This document shows, piece after piece, positions 7,553 through 16,378 of a stretch of DNA of 58,467 nt. Position 1 is the first letter of the stretch. Every line of letters starts with the position of its first letter. The stretch is from the NCBI RefSeq assembly GCF_000425205.1, contig NZ_AULI01000019.1, positions 1-58,467 of the forward strand. Direction: 5' to 3'. A program made the position numbers and the translations under genes. The notes beneath the pieces are model-generated. The model searched no databases and was not told the DNA's origin. It was given only the letters and a program-made list of their open reading frames with translations. The stretch comes from Pontibacillus halophilus JSM 076056 = DSM 19796. Lineage in GTDB: Bacteria; Bacillota; Bacilli; Bacillales; BH030062.

Positions 7553-9293
7553 AGTGCTCCTCCTCAGGGTGCTTAGGAATTACAAAGGAAATCGCAGTGC
7601 CTTCCCCTGGCTTACTTTGTATATGAAGCGTAGAACGAAGGCCATACATTAATTCTAATCGTTTGTTCACATTATAAATTCCGAGGCCAGTACCTTCCGT
7701 AGAATGAACCGTTTCAACTCCTAGGTTAACTAGATCATCACGATGAATTCCAACTCCGTTATCTTCTACCAAGACCTGAACTCCATCCTCTTGTTCCAGG
7801 ATTCGAACTAAGACTTTCCCCACGCCGTCTTTGTTTCTGAGCCCATGCTTGATACAATTCTCAACAAGAGGCTGGAGGGTTAACGGAGCAATCCTTGCAT
7901 TCAATGCATGTTCATCAACCTCATAGTCAACCTGTAATTTGTCTTCAAAGCGTGTCTGTTCTATGAGTAAATAGGATTTAACGTGTTTGAGCTCCTCCCT
8001 TAATGGAATAACTGTCTTGGTTGTAGCACTAAGGTTCTGCCGGAAAAACTTTGATAATGCAATGAGCAAAGAACGAGCTCGGTCCGGCTTTGTACGTGTT
8101 AGGGACACAATAACGTTAAGAGAATTGAACAGGAAATGCGGGTTAATCTGAGCTTGCAATGCCCGAACTTCTGCTTCACGTGCTAGCTATTTCGACTTTT
8201 CAGCTTCCGCAATTTCAAGTTGTTGTCCTAACAATGAAGTCAGACCTTGTATGAGCTCTAACAGGACATTAGAGATTTCTTTCTCTGACCGCACGTAGAA
8301 TTTCAGAGTGCCTACCACTTCATTCCTTCGCTTAAGTGGTGCAATGACAGCCGCACCTAATGGACAATCTGGTACTTTACATTGAATGTCTGGATGGTTC
8401 GCAATCAGCATCCTTCCTGACTGCAATACCTCTTTCGTCGCATCCGTTTGAATCGGTTCAAGAGATTGGTGATGATCATCCGCTTTCCCAACGTGTGCCA
8501 GTATCACATTCCGGTCCGTCATTGCTATAGCGCTTACATTTACTTCTTCATAAATCATCATGCACACGTTGTAGGCAGACGTCGTATTTAATCCTTTCCG
8601 CAAGTGAGCAATAGTGGATTCTGCCAATTTCAACGCCTTCTGTGCCTGTGTGGCACCTGCCTTCTCTTCCTCTGCTAAGACGCTCAAGATAATGAGTAAG
8701 AATAACGCAGACCCTACCCCATTTGCCACAATCATTGGTAGACCAATCTCTTTGACAAGGTCCCATGCCATTGTAAATGGTTTCGATACTCCTAAAATAA
8801 TTAACATTTGTATTGCTTCTGCTAAAGCTCCTACAAATAGCGCTGTGGTTAATTTAAGCTTCTGTTTCTTCTTATGAAAGAATCCAGCAACAATCCCAGC
8901 AACGATAGCAGATATCCCGCAAGCTACCCCAGTAAATCCACCTAATGAGAAACGGTGTAGTCCTGCAATCAGACCACTCCCAATCCCAATCCGATACCCA
9001 CCAAACAAACCCGCTGCCACAATCCCGATGACGCGTGAATTGGCTATTCCCTCAGAATCTCCAATCGTATAGCTCACATTTCCAAACAAGGAGGAAGACG
9101 TATCATAGGTAATGCCCGTATATGTACCAATAACCCCAAACAGACCAAAGAACAAAATAGCCATGTAATGCTGCTTCGGGTTAAGAACCTTCTGATCAAT
9201 TAACTCTCGAAAGAAACGAAATCTTGTAATGATGAACGCAACGGTTACAATAATCCCCAACCGCTCAAGCATAGGAAGAAATAATTCTAGCAT
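7545..9293 (-). pseudogene. lytS: LytS-like sensor kinase interrupted by one amber codon
   Basis: Two collinear pieces in the same frame make one 582-codon LytS-family kinase. The first 368 codons hold the membrane sensor (5TM-5TMR_LYT type, residues 1-215) and a GAF-like domain (about 230-360). A TAG at 8187-8189 (codon 369) follows EIAEAEKSK. The frame then continues without a shift as LAREAEVRALQAQINPHFL, exactly what family members have at this junction, and runs through the histidine-kinase box (H of INPHFLFN) and the ATPase domain (VEDNGVGI, GTGLGIYNV). A single CAG-to-TAG change would explain it; sequencing error, suppression or reinitiation at the TTG near 8159 are alternatives. The ATG at 9293 has a good GAGGGAG site. 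Confidence 0.8.
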
Positions 9294-9438
9294 AGATGAC
9301 TCCCTCTCACGGAATTTGCTTTTATTGTAGCATGGGATAAATGGGAGTGGGAGAGTGACTTGTTCTTTGTGGAGGTGGGGGGATGTGTGATAGATGATTT
9401 GGACACATCTTTGATAATAGGTATTGTACCAGTAGAAA

Positions 9439-9464
9439 AGCAGGTGCCTTCAAAGGCACCTGCT
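9439..9464 (-). terminator. terminator downstream of the NERD helicase gene
   Basis: AGCAGGTGCCT and AGGCACCTGCT form a perfect 11-bp stem with a 4-base loop. A short T-run follows in the leftward direction (CTTTTCT). It lies about 110 bases after the helicase stop. Confidence 0.6.
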
Positions 9465-9576
9465 CCTATTCCTTATTTATATTGCTACTCATTCCAGACG
9501 TCTGACGTGAGCACCTGACACCTAAGCAGGGTTACCTATTCATAGCAATTCCTCGTTAGATTACCCAATTTATCCA

Positions 9577-11481
9577 TTACTTATGTACATGACGTAACTG
9601 TTTCAATTGCGAGTTTTTATTTCTTATTTCGTCAAAATATCTCGTAAACTTCGACTCAGCCGAGTAAGAAATTGTTAAATACTCGATTGCTCTAGTCATG
9701 CCAATATACATTAATGCCACCTCTCTTTTCTCATCCTTCTCGAGGGCAAATGGCATATTGTCTACATTTAGCATAAATACTGCTTGAAAGTCCATTCCTT
9801 TACTACTATCAATCGTAGAAATCTTCGCGGTACCATCATCTTTTTTATAAGCTCTTTTACTCGCGAAACTCTCCGTAATCCACGTAGAAGGAATATCCAT
9901 TTCTTTGAAAGTCTGCTGAATTGTATCGACGACACCTATTTTGTGCGTTCTCTTTACACGGTAAAGAACAAGCATCTCTTCATATGGGACATTTTTTTGT
10001 TCATGGAGTTCCTTCATCTTTAAGGCGACTTCTCTAACTTCAGCCAACCAACTCTCAGCCTTAATGATTAAAGGTTCCGGCCCCTTCCGCTTTGTATTCT
10101 GTGGTGGGATGATTTCTTGTCCTTCTAAACTGCCTGCAACAATCTTGCTAGTTTCAGAGAAGGTCTGGAAGAACTCCCAAGCAAAATTAACGATTTGAGT
10201 CGTATTCCGATAATTAATCTGAAGAATCTTTGAGCGACCTCTGAAATCAAGACCCGTGTCCTGAAGATAACTTCGCTTTCTACGATAGATATTCTGAGCT
10301 CGGTCCTCGACTAACAACATAGAGTATGTATCTTTATTTAACAGTAGCCCGATAAGCTTTAACCACTCAGGCTCAAAGTCTTGCCCCTCATCAATCATGA
10401 CTGCGTCGTATTTTGGAAGAATGGTTTCACCTTTCTCTAATTTATCGAGTATAGTTGGCAAGTTCTCTTCCTTGATTCTCAAATCATTTCTTAGCCATTC
10501 ATGAAAGTTACGAACCGATATCCCTTCCATGACATTTCGGTCTGTTCTTGCTGCATCAAATAAGTCTGTAGGTTCCGACATCTTGTGACGAACCAATGAC
10601 TCGATTGTGCGAGAAAGTGATATATTATAGCACAAGATTAGAATGTTCCAATCCGGATGCTTCTGCTTAATAATCCTTGCTCTTGAAGCAAGAATTAACG
10701 TTTTCCCACTACCCGCTACACCTCGTATTAGACGATTCTTATCACCAATCTGTTTCGCCAACTTCTCTTGATGGATATCCATTGTCCCTAGGTCGTGTAA
10801 GGATAATAGTAACTGATCCCTATAAGGGGTAGGCTGTTCCAATCCTTTGCCTATGCGTACTTCAGGGAATAGATGATAACGAATTCGATTGATTTCCTCT
10901 AGAGTCAATGGTTCCTTTAACCGAAAGGGAATCTGAAACATGTTCAACAATTTCTCAATTAACACCTCCTCAGAAAACTGGTCTTTATCAGGATCAATTT
11001 CGTCTCTAGTAAGTAAAAAGACAGGATCAATCACTTCATATAAGTCAGTTCGTATACATTGCTCCTGTGTTAATCTAGTGAACACTGCTCCATATCCACA
11101 CGGAAATTTAAGCTTCGCCTGATATCTCCCCTCATGATGAACAAGACTCACATCTTTCTTCAATGTGTTCTGAATCTTAAACATATACTCTCTAGCTTGT
11201 TTTAATGGAGACTTTTCTGTAAGTAGTCCACTGCTACTCGAATTAATGATCCATTCATCCTTCGTTAACCGATGTAAGCTATTAATGGTATAATCCTTTA
11301 CCTCTAATACAAGCAACCCTAAGTAAGGACCGATAATAACAAAATCAGGCCGGTAACCATTTATGTCAGGTTCATAGTAAACAATATAATCATCATCTAA
11401 ATAGTGTTTCAATGTATGAAATAGGATTCTCTCGCCCGCCGTAGCAGAAGTACGTATGGTTTCGGGTACAGTTTGCGACAT
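9577..11481 (-). CDS. NERD-domain UvrD/Rep-like helicase
   Basis: The 634-residue protein begins with a NERD nuclease-related domain (residues about 13-70: GERILFHTLKHYL, YRPDFVIIGP, VLEVKDY). A superfamily 1 helicase follows: Walker A GVAGSGKT near 254-261, motif II DEGQD near 364, motif III/IV region RAQNIYRRKRSYL, and C-terminal ISTIDSSKGMDFQAVF and ALMYIGMTRA. NERD-helicase proteins are thought to process nucleic acids, and some lie in mobile or defence contexts; the specific role here is unknown. The ATG is preceded by AAGGGGTGATGGG. It is monocistronic and sits at the left edge of a zone of decayed genes, suggesting a variable locus. Confidence 0.85.
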   Translation of the reverse strand: MSQTVPETIRTSATAGERILFHTLKHYLDDDYIVYYEPDINGYRPDFVIIGPYLGLLVLEVKDYTINSLHRLTKDEWIINSSSSGLLTEKSPLKQAREYMFKIQNTLKKDVSLVHHEGRYQAKLKFPCGYGAVFTRLTQEQCIRTDLYEVIDPVFLLTRDEIDPDKDQFSEEVLIEKLLNMFQIPFRLKEPLTLEEINRIRYHLFPEVRIGKGLEQPTPYRDQLLLSLHDLGTMDIHQEKLAKQIGDKNRLIRGVAGSGKTLILASRARIIKQKHPDWNILILCYNISLSRTIESLVRHKMSEPTDLFDAARTDRNVMEGISVRNFHEWLRNDLRIKEENLPTILDKLEKGETILPKYDAVMIDEGQDFEPEWLKLIGLLLNKDTYSMLLVEDRAQNIYRRKRSYLQDTGLDFRGRSKILQINYRNTTQIVNFAWEFFQTFSETSKIVAGSLEGQEIIPPQNTKRKGPEPLIIKAESWLAEVREVALKMKELHEQKNVPYEEMLVLYRVKRTHKIGVVDTIQQTFKEMDIPSTWITESFASKRAYKKDDGTAKISTIDSSKGMDFQAVFMLNVDNMPFALEKDEKREVALMYIGMTRAIEYLTISYSAESKFTRYFDEIRNKNSQLKQLRHVHK

Positions 11482-11645
11482 CCCATCACCCCTTTTGTCG
11501 AAATAACTTGTTTTATGATAACTTTACCACACAAATGAGATTTATTGGTAAAACACTAATTTATTTGAATGATATTTTTACTTTTTCTAGTACGGAGGAA
11601 AAGTAATTAATAATTTTGTTAGGTTATTTTATAATAATGTTGAAT
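11482..11645. other. AT-rich spacer upstream of the helicase
   Basis: No gene seen. It presumably contains the leftward promoter of the helicase gene; no promoter boxes are convincing enough to place. Confidence 0.3.
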
Positions 11646-11683
11646 AAAAAACAGCCACTCCAATTTAGGAGTGGCTGTTTTTG
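11646..11683. terminator. bidirectional terminator hairpin
   Basis: AACAGCCACTCC and GGAGTGGCTGTT form a perfect 12-bp stem with a 6-base loop, flanked by an A-run on the left and a T-run on the right, so it can act both ways. No intact gene ends right at it; it may be left from a lost gene. Confidence 0.75.
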
Positions 11684-11711
11684 GTTTAAGAGTAGTTTTA
11701 CAAGGTGATAA

Positions 11712-12064
11712 ACCGTCTTAAAACGCAGAGGTCATTTTAATTACTTCCCTGATAATGACTTACAAGGGAAGTCAAAAATAAACCACAAGTTTGATTATTT
11801 ATTTCATACTAAGAAATCAGCAAACAAAGTTGTCAAACTCGTTAACAGTTTAGATTCTAAAAACGTAAAAAGCATACTTTTTAGTTGGGATGACGCTTAC
11901 TAACAAAGAAAGCATAAATATTGTGAGAATTTATCTATGTCCTCCATCATTAACGACTCAGATAAAACTATAAACCCTGTTCATATAAAGCATTAAGGGA
12001 ATACGGAGTCCAGGATTTATATTGGTCTAATAAAGAAAATATTTCAGAAGAACTCTCTGTCTAG
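11712..12064 (+). pseudogene. decayed DUF1829-like gene fragment
   Basis: From 11712 to a TAA at 11901-11903 a frame without a start codon encodes pieces such as GKSKINHKFDYLFHTKK and VKSILFSWDD. These match the core of DUF1829 domains (HKFDFxIPKSKK, then LIFAWxD). After the stop, further family-like pieces appear (SMSSIINDSDK, then in another frame KALREYGVQDLYWS ending at 12064). The gene has lost its N-terminal half (normally DUF1828) and carries at least two disruptions. DUF1828/1829 proteins are uncharacterised, often phage- or island-borne. A terminator lies just after it. Confidence 0.6.
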
Positions 12065-12066
12065 AG

Positions 12067-12111
12067 AAAACTGCCCTTAACTAAGCAAATATTTAAAGGA
12101 GCAGTTTTTTT
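12067..12111 (+). terminator. terminator after the DUF1829-like remnant
   Basis: AAACTGCCCTTAA and TTAAAGGAGCAGTTT pair imperfectly (bulged stem), followed by a T-run of seven. It fits the 3' end of the remnant on the plus strand and could still serve the facing gene. Confidence 0.6.
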
Positions 12112-12181
12112 ATCAAAGGAATATTTAAGTTTAGAAAACACCTTTTATTAATAGAAAAAATTCACAAAGTGATAATGTTGC

Positions 12182-13093
12182 TTAAGTTGCTTTTAAGAAT
12201 TGATACAAAAGATCCCAATCTGTACTTTCATCTGACAATAAATCTAAAACCTCCTGTCGATGTTTTCTTTCTTGATTTGTGAGTTCTGAATAAAAATACT
12301 GTACAGTTTCAGTAAGTTCTTTTTTTTCAAAATAGGTTTCTAAGGGTTTTAAAGATTGTACATCTAAATCTAAATGATCTATTTTTTTGATGGCTTCTCT
12401 AAACATCTCAAAACTTTCTTCATTGAAGCAATATATTATTAATTCTTTTAGCGCTTGCCTTTCAGCAAAAAAAGTGTATCGTTTTTCCTCAAAAACTTTA
12501 AAGGCCTTGGAATTATAATTTGTTTCATATGTATATAAATTTAATATACGACACTCTTCTTTGATAAGATTATACAACTTTTCACAGATGCCCCCTACTA
12601 TTTTACCCAAGAACCTCTTAATTCTATCGTTATTTAATAATCCAAAAGGATTTTCATCGACTCCTAATCTATTTAAAAATTGTAAGAAATCTTTTTTTTC
12701 ATCTTCTAAATGAAAATCTTCCATTGAGTACCTACCATACCTAAGCTGATTATAAAATTTATTTAAAAGATTTAAAAATGCATGTTCATTAGGCTTTAAC
12801 TTCACATTTTGCAAATCATTAATTGATTCCATAAGAGAAACATGGTTGTGGTGTTTAATTTTATTAACAAATAACTCCCCTTTCACATCATCCTCTGGAA
12901 GCGACAAGATAATACAGACCTTTTGCAACCTTTCAATACCTACAGAAAGTAAGTACATTACATTAAAGACTTCAGTTGTATCATCAAGCGAGTGCATTTC
13001 ATCAAAATTCCTTAGACCATCATAAATAAAATTGCCTGAAACATGCAGTTCTTTACCCATATTAAAATTTCTCCATGCTTCTATAGTATTCAA
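12182..13093 (-). CDS. hypothetical 303-residue helical protein, possibly HEPN-like
   Basis: The start is TTG at 13093 with an excellent AAGGAGG eight bases upstream. The product is alpha-helical and charged, without signal peptide or membrane segments. The N-terminal half (FIYDGLRNFDEMHSLDD, LLSVGIERLQKVCIILS, NKIKHHNHVSLMESIND, then LLNKFYNQLRYGRYS) resembles the layout of HEPN-like proteins, and an RYSMEDFH segment gives an R-x6-H spacing like HEPN nucleases. I do not recognise a named family, so this is only a suggestion. The gene is intact and AT-rich, between a decayed DUF1829-like gene and a frameshifted membrane-protein gene, the context of an accessory, possibly defensive, island. 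Confidence 0.6.
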   Translation of the reverse strand: MNTIEAWRNFNMGKELHVSGNFIYDGLRNFDEMHSLDDTTEVFNVMYLLSVGIERLQKVCIILSLPEDDVKGELFVNKIKHHNHVSLMESINDLQNVKLKPNEHAFLNLLNKFYNQLRYGRYSMEDFHLEDEKKDFLQFLNRLGVDENPFGLLNNDRIKRFLGKIVGGICEKLYNLIKEECRILNLYTYETNYNSKAFKVFEEKRYTFFAERQALKELIIYCFNEESFEMFREAIKKIDHLDLDVQSLKPLETYFEKKELTETVQYFYSELTNQERKHRQEVLDLLSDESTDWDLLYQFLKAT

Positions 13094-13143
13094 CGGTTAC
13101 TCCTCCTTTTTACCCTACATATGTTTTAATGTAAGTCCTCGTT

Positions 13144-13751
13144 TTACTTCTTATTCTTCTCCTCTTTTAATTCCTCTAATATAATTGGCATAGTAACAGT
13201 CTTCGGTTTAACACCATCTGCTACATAGTTATATTAAGTTCTGGATATTCATCAATCACTTGTGAACTTGAAAAATAGATATCAGGTAACTTCATAGGAA
13301 AGTGATGGTGAATAATTTCAGTTGAATATTGAAATCCATACCATCCTAACCCATGATCATGATGAACTGCTACCCAAGCAGGATAAAATCTTCTTTAAAG
13401 TACATTCCTTTTAAAATTTATTTGAATCATAGTATTCCTAGCAGCTGAATCTCCTGCATTATTGATTTACATCTTCCATTAACTTAGAGGTCTTGCATCA
13501 GTAACTAAGCGGTTCTCTTTTTTAATGGCTAAAGCTGGCTTGTCTTCGTCACAATCATAAGTGTATAATTCAGACTCTAACTTAGGCCTTCTTATTGCAT
13601 TTAATAACGCAAAGCTAGCAATTAAAAGTGCAAATAAAGAGAAAGGCATACTCAAGTAAGTAAAAATAGATGCACTAGTTAGCAACGGTGATAAAATCCC
13701 TAATAACAACGGTTTCAAATTACCCGCTATTAACGGATAATTATATAACAT
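13144..13751 (-). pseudogene. frameshifted two-TM membrane protein gene
   Basis: The 5' part (13479-13751) encodes 90 residues with two hydrophobic segments (LKPLLLGILSPLL; MPFSLFALLIASFALL) and a soluble stretch ending VTDARPLS. Beyond the stop, consistent coding continues in shifted frames: LMEDVNQ, NNAGDSAARNTMIQINFKR, MYFKED, FYPAWVAVHHDHGLGWYGF, PDIYFSSSQVIDEYPELNI, and finally VADGVKPKTVTMPIILEEL to a TAA at 13144-13146. Reading these in order gives one sensible protein with at least four disruptions. The family is not recognised; the layout is N-terminal membrane anchor plus exposed domain. It is probably an inactive relic in the same direction as the unknown gene at 12182. Confidence 0.65.
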
Positions 13752-14010
13752 AATGCTGTTCCGTGGATAAACGAAGAAATTTTTCTCGATATCAACTGAT
13801 TATAGAGAAATATGTTAATCTAGACTGTTATTAAATTAGATGCTTAATATATCTTCGTAATACTAAATACTTGTTTACAGTTGGAATTATATTTGCACTA
13901 CTCTATTGAAATAATGATGCGAAGGTCCAGCTTATTTGCCACCATGACTAATACAAACGATTAAGTAGAGTTCACCGAGATGAAGCTAACTTTACGCTGT
14001 ATTATTCTAA
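13752..14010. other. AT-rich spacer without recognised gene
   Basis: I see only short open stretches in several frames and no ribosome binding site with a lasting ORF. It may hold the promoter of the decayed gene to its left. Confidence 0.3.
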
Positions 14011-14060
14011 AAAATCCTGATTACTATTAAGCTCACCAACTCAATAGTAATCAGGATTTT
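14007..14060 (-). terminator. strong terminator after the DUF1456 gene
   Basis: AAAATCCTGATTACTATT and AATAGTAATCAGGATTTT form a perfect 18-bp stem with a 14-base loop; A-runs and T-runs flank it, so it can act in both directions. It lies about 95 bases beyond the DUF1456 stop codon. Confidence 0.85.
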
Positions 14061-14153
14061 AACTCAATGTGAAATCTTTTCAATAAAACGGTTGATCCTA
14101 CGAATACAACCTAAATATCCAATCCACAGAGGACCATACTTCACCACTCACAT

Positions 14154-14639
14154 TTAACTTCTATACTTAATCGTCAATCCTTTAAGGAAACTCCGAGCAA
14201 ACTTATCGCCACACTCTTTATAATGTTTGTGGCCTTGCTTTCTTAAGAGGGCACTTAATTCACCTTTTGTAACATGCACTCCAGCTTGATCAAAAACTTC
14301 AAGCATCTCTTCACCAGTTAGTTTAAGAGCAATTTTCAACTTCTTCAATAGTACATTGTTAATCCACTCTCCAGTAATCATTGGGCGTTCAGGTTGGCCA
14401 GGTTTAGGTTGCGATTCCCCTCTTTTATAAGTAATAAGACCGTTTAAAAACCTCTCTACCGTTTCATGTTTCACCGTCTCCTCGACATTACCTAAGCTGT
14501 CGGGTTTTGGTTTAGTGAGTATGCCTTGCACCTCTTCTCTAGATACATTCATCCCACCCAAACCAAAGATGTGAATCATTTCTTCGTCCTTTAAATCTAG
14601 AGCATATCTTAGCCTAATGAATCGGTCGTTATTTGTCAT
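14154..14639 (-). CDS. DUF1456 family protein (YehS-like)
   Basis: The 161-residue protein contains two copies of the DUF1456 repeat: NDRFIRLRYALDLKDEEM near the N-terminus and NNVLLKKLKIALKLTGEEM near residue 88. Each is followed by a segment with a regular V-x-[KR]-x-E-hydrophobic pattern (VSREEVQGIL, VTKGELSALL). The second ends HKHYKECGDKFARSFLKGL. This matches E. coli YehS, a family of unknown function. The ATG at 14639 has AAAGGTGATT upstream. No operon partner; it is followed by its own terminator and preceded by rlmCD in the same direction. Confidence 0.85.
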   Translation of the reverse strand: MTNNDRFIRLRYALDLKDEEMIHIFGLGGMNVSREEVQGILTKPKPDSLGNVEETVKHETVERFLNGLITYKRGESQPKPGQPERPMITGEWINNVLLKKLKIALKLTGEEMLEVFDQAGVHVTKGELSALLRKQGHKHYKECGDKFARSFLKGLTIKYRS

Positions 14640-14665
14640 GTATAATCACCTTTCCTCATTTACAA

Positions 14666-14696
14666 AGTCCCGAGAATCATATGGACACTCGGGACT
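14666..14696 (-). terminator. hairpin after rlmCD, possible terminator
   Basis: AGTCCCGAG and CTCGGGACT form a perfect 9-bp stem with a 13-base loop, 14 bases after the rlmCD stop. The T-run is poor, so termination may be partial and the DUF1456 gene may receive readthrough. Confidence 0.5.
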
Positions 14697-14709
14697 ACTG
14701 CCTAAACTT

Positions 14710-16083
14710 CTATTTTCTTTTCAACCATGTCACACACTCAACATGACTCGTCTGCGGGAACATATCCACCGGTTGTACTTCCTGCGTCTCATACCCACCG
14801 TCTTCAAGAATGCGAAGGTCGCGCGCTAGCGTTGATGGATTACAAGATACATACACAATCTTCTCCGGCTTCACTTCAATCATAGCGTTAAGCAGATTCT
14901 CGTCGCACCCTTTACGTGGTGGGTCTACGACAACGACGTCAGGACGTAGGCCTTGGTCTTTCCACCATGGGAAGACATTCTCTGCTTCGCCAACGACGAA
15001 TTCAGCGTTCTCAATGTGGTTGTGCTTTGCGTTTTTCTTTGCGTCATTCACAGCGTCTGCAATGATTTCAACGCCATAGACTTGCTTCGCTTGTTGAGCT
15101 AGGAAGAGGCTGATGGTACCAATTCCACAGTACGCATCTACAACTGTTTCATGACCTTTAAGGTCTGCATACTTAAGAGCTTGGTCGTATAGCGTCTTCG
15201 TTTGAACTGGGTTCACTTGATAGAACGATTTAGGGGAAATCTTAAACTCTACATCCCCAATTTTATCGTGAATGTATTTGTCACCGTAGATCACGTTCGT
15301 TTGCTCACCTAGGATCACGTTTGTGCGTTTGTTGTTCACGTTATGGACAATGGATTTCACGTTCGGGAACGTTTCAACGATTTCGTTAATGATTTCTTCC
15401 TGGTGAGGAAGCTTTTTCGTCTTCGTCACGATAACTACCATGATCTCCCCAGTGGCTTGTCCAGTTCGGGACATGATGTGACGTATTGTACCACGGTGGG
15501 ACTCTTCATCATACGCGCTAATTCCATGTTTCTCAGCAATGCGGCGCACCGCTTCTACCATGCGGTCATTGTGCTCATCTTGGATGATACACTGATCCAT
15601 ATCAATAATGTTATGGCTGCGCTTCTGGTAGAAGCCGGCTTTAAGCCCGTCGCCATCTTGACCCACTGGAATTTGGACTTTGTTCCGGTAGCGCCAAGGG
15701 TCTTCCATTCCCATTACAGGATGTACAGGTACGTGTTCAAGGTGGCCAATCTTCTTCATGGCATCTTGAACTTGCTTCTGCTTCATATCAAGTTGCATTT
15801 GATAGCTCATATGCTGTAGCTGACAACCGCCACACTGGTAGTACACCGGACAAGGTGGTTCCACGCGATGTTCACTTGGCTCTGTCGCTTTAATAAGCTT
15901 ACCGAAGCCGAAGTTCTTCTTCACTTTCACGACTTTCACTTCTGCCTTCTCCCCTGGGAGTCCATATGGGACGAATAAAGGATAGCCGTCAATCTTGCCG
16001 ACACCATTTCCTTCATGGGTCAAATCTTCAAATGTCACTTCAACCGTTTCGTTCTTCTGCACTGGCGGTTGTGGTTTAGGCAT
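14710..16083 (-). CDS. rlmCD: 23S rRNA (uracil-5-)-methyltransferase RlmCD
   Basis: The 457-residue protein has an N-terminal TRAM domain ([19 protein letters not shown]), an iron-sulfur cysteine cluster ([15 protein letters not shown]) and a methyltransferase domain: SAM site [31 protein letters not shown], and the catalytic-loop [14 protein letters not shown]. This is the TrmA/RumA family. The B. subtilis member YefA/RlmCD methylates U747 and U1939 of 23S rRNA and lies downstream of the gat/dgkB region, as here. ATG at 16083 (MPKPQPPVQ) follows AAGGAAGAGATATT; the longer frame to 16146 has no good site. Confidence 0.93.
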   Translation of the reverse strand: MPKPQPPVQKNETVEVTFEDLTHEGNGVGKIDGYPLFVPYGLPGEKAEVKVVKVKKNFGFGKLIKATEPSEHRVEPPCPVYYQCGGCQLQHMSYQMQLDMKQKQVQDAMKKIGHLEHVPVHPVMGMEDPWRYRNKVQIPVGQDGDGLKAGFYQKRSHNIIDMDQCIIQDEHNDRMVEAVRRIAEKHGISAYDEESHRGTIRHIMSRTGQATGEIMVVIVTKTKKLPHQEEIINEIVETFPNVKSIVHNVNNKRTNVILGEQTNVIYGDKYIHDKIGDVEFKISPKSFYQVNPVQTKTLYDQALKYADLKGHETVVDAYCGIGTISLFLAQQAKQVYGVEIIADAVNDAKKNAKHNHIENAEFVVGEAENVFPWWKDQGLRPDVVVVDPPRKGCDENLLNAMIEVKPEKIVYVSCNPSTLARDLRILEDGGYETQEVQPVDMFPQTSHVECVTWLKRK

Positions 16084-16218
16084 AATATCTCTTCCTTTTC
16101 CGTTCAATTTCATAAAGCTAGTTTTCCCTGTTCCGTCTCGTTTCAAAATAGCTGTATTCTCTTCATTGTGTTAGTAACCTAAGGATGGGATTGTATCTGG
16201 CAGAGAAAATGGTTTAAA

Positions 16219-16345
16219 CGTTATCTAGGAAAGCGAACACGCCTCCACCATTCTATCCCCAATACCATGCAGTCATAAGACAAGCAACAGGCTAGAAGTT
16301 ATGGATCCCTCCAACAAGTTGTTTGTCTTACGACAAGCGGAGACA
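16219..16345. repeat. degenerate copy of the interspersed palindromic repeat
   Basis: It contains GTCATAAGACAAGCAAC and, about 60 bases later, its near-exact inverse GTTGTTTGTCTTACGAC. The first matches the inner part of the tandem repeats at 36107-36349 (GCATAAGACAAGCAACGG). Flanks AAGCGAACACGCC and AAGCGGAGAC recall the repeat ends. Confidence 0.5.
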
Positions 16346-16350
16346 AAAGA

Positions 16351-16378
16351 AAGACAGCCTTTTACAATGGGCTGTCTT
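16351..16378 (-). terminator. terminator overlapping the dgkB stop
   Basis: AAGACAGCC and GGCTGTCTT form a 9-bp stem enclosing the dgkB stop codon; leftward the hairpin is followed by TTCTTTTGTC. Confidence 0.6.

Noticed and set aside
15343-15819. 158-codon plus-strand ORF inside rlmCD
   Set aside because: It lies wholly within the well-supported methyltransferase gene and has no family similarity or start signal.
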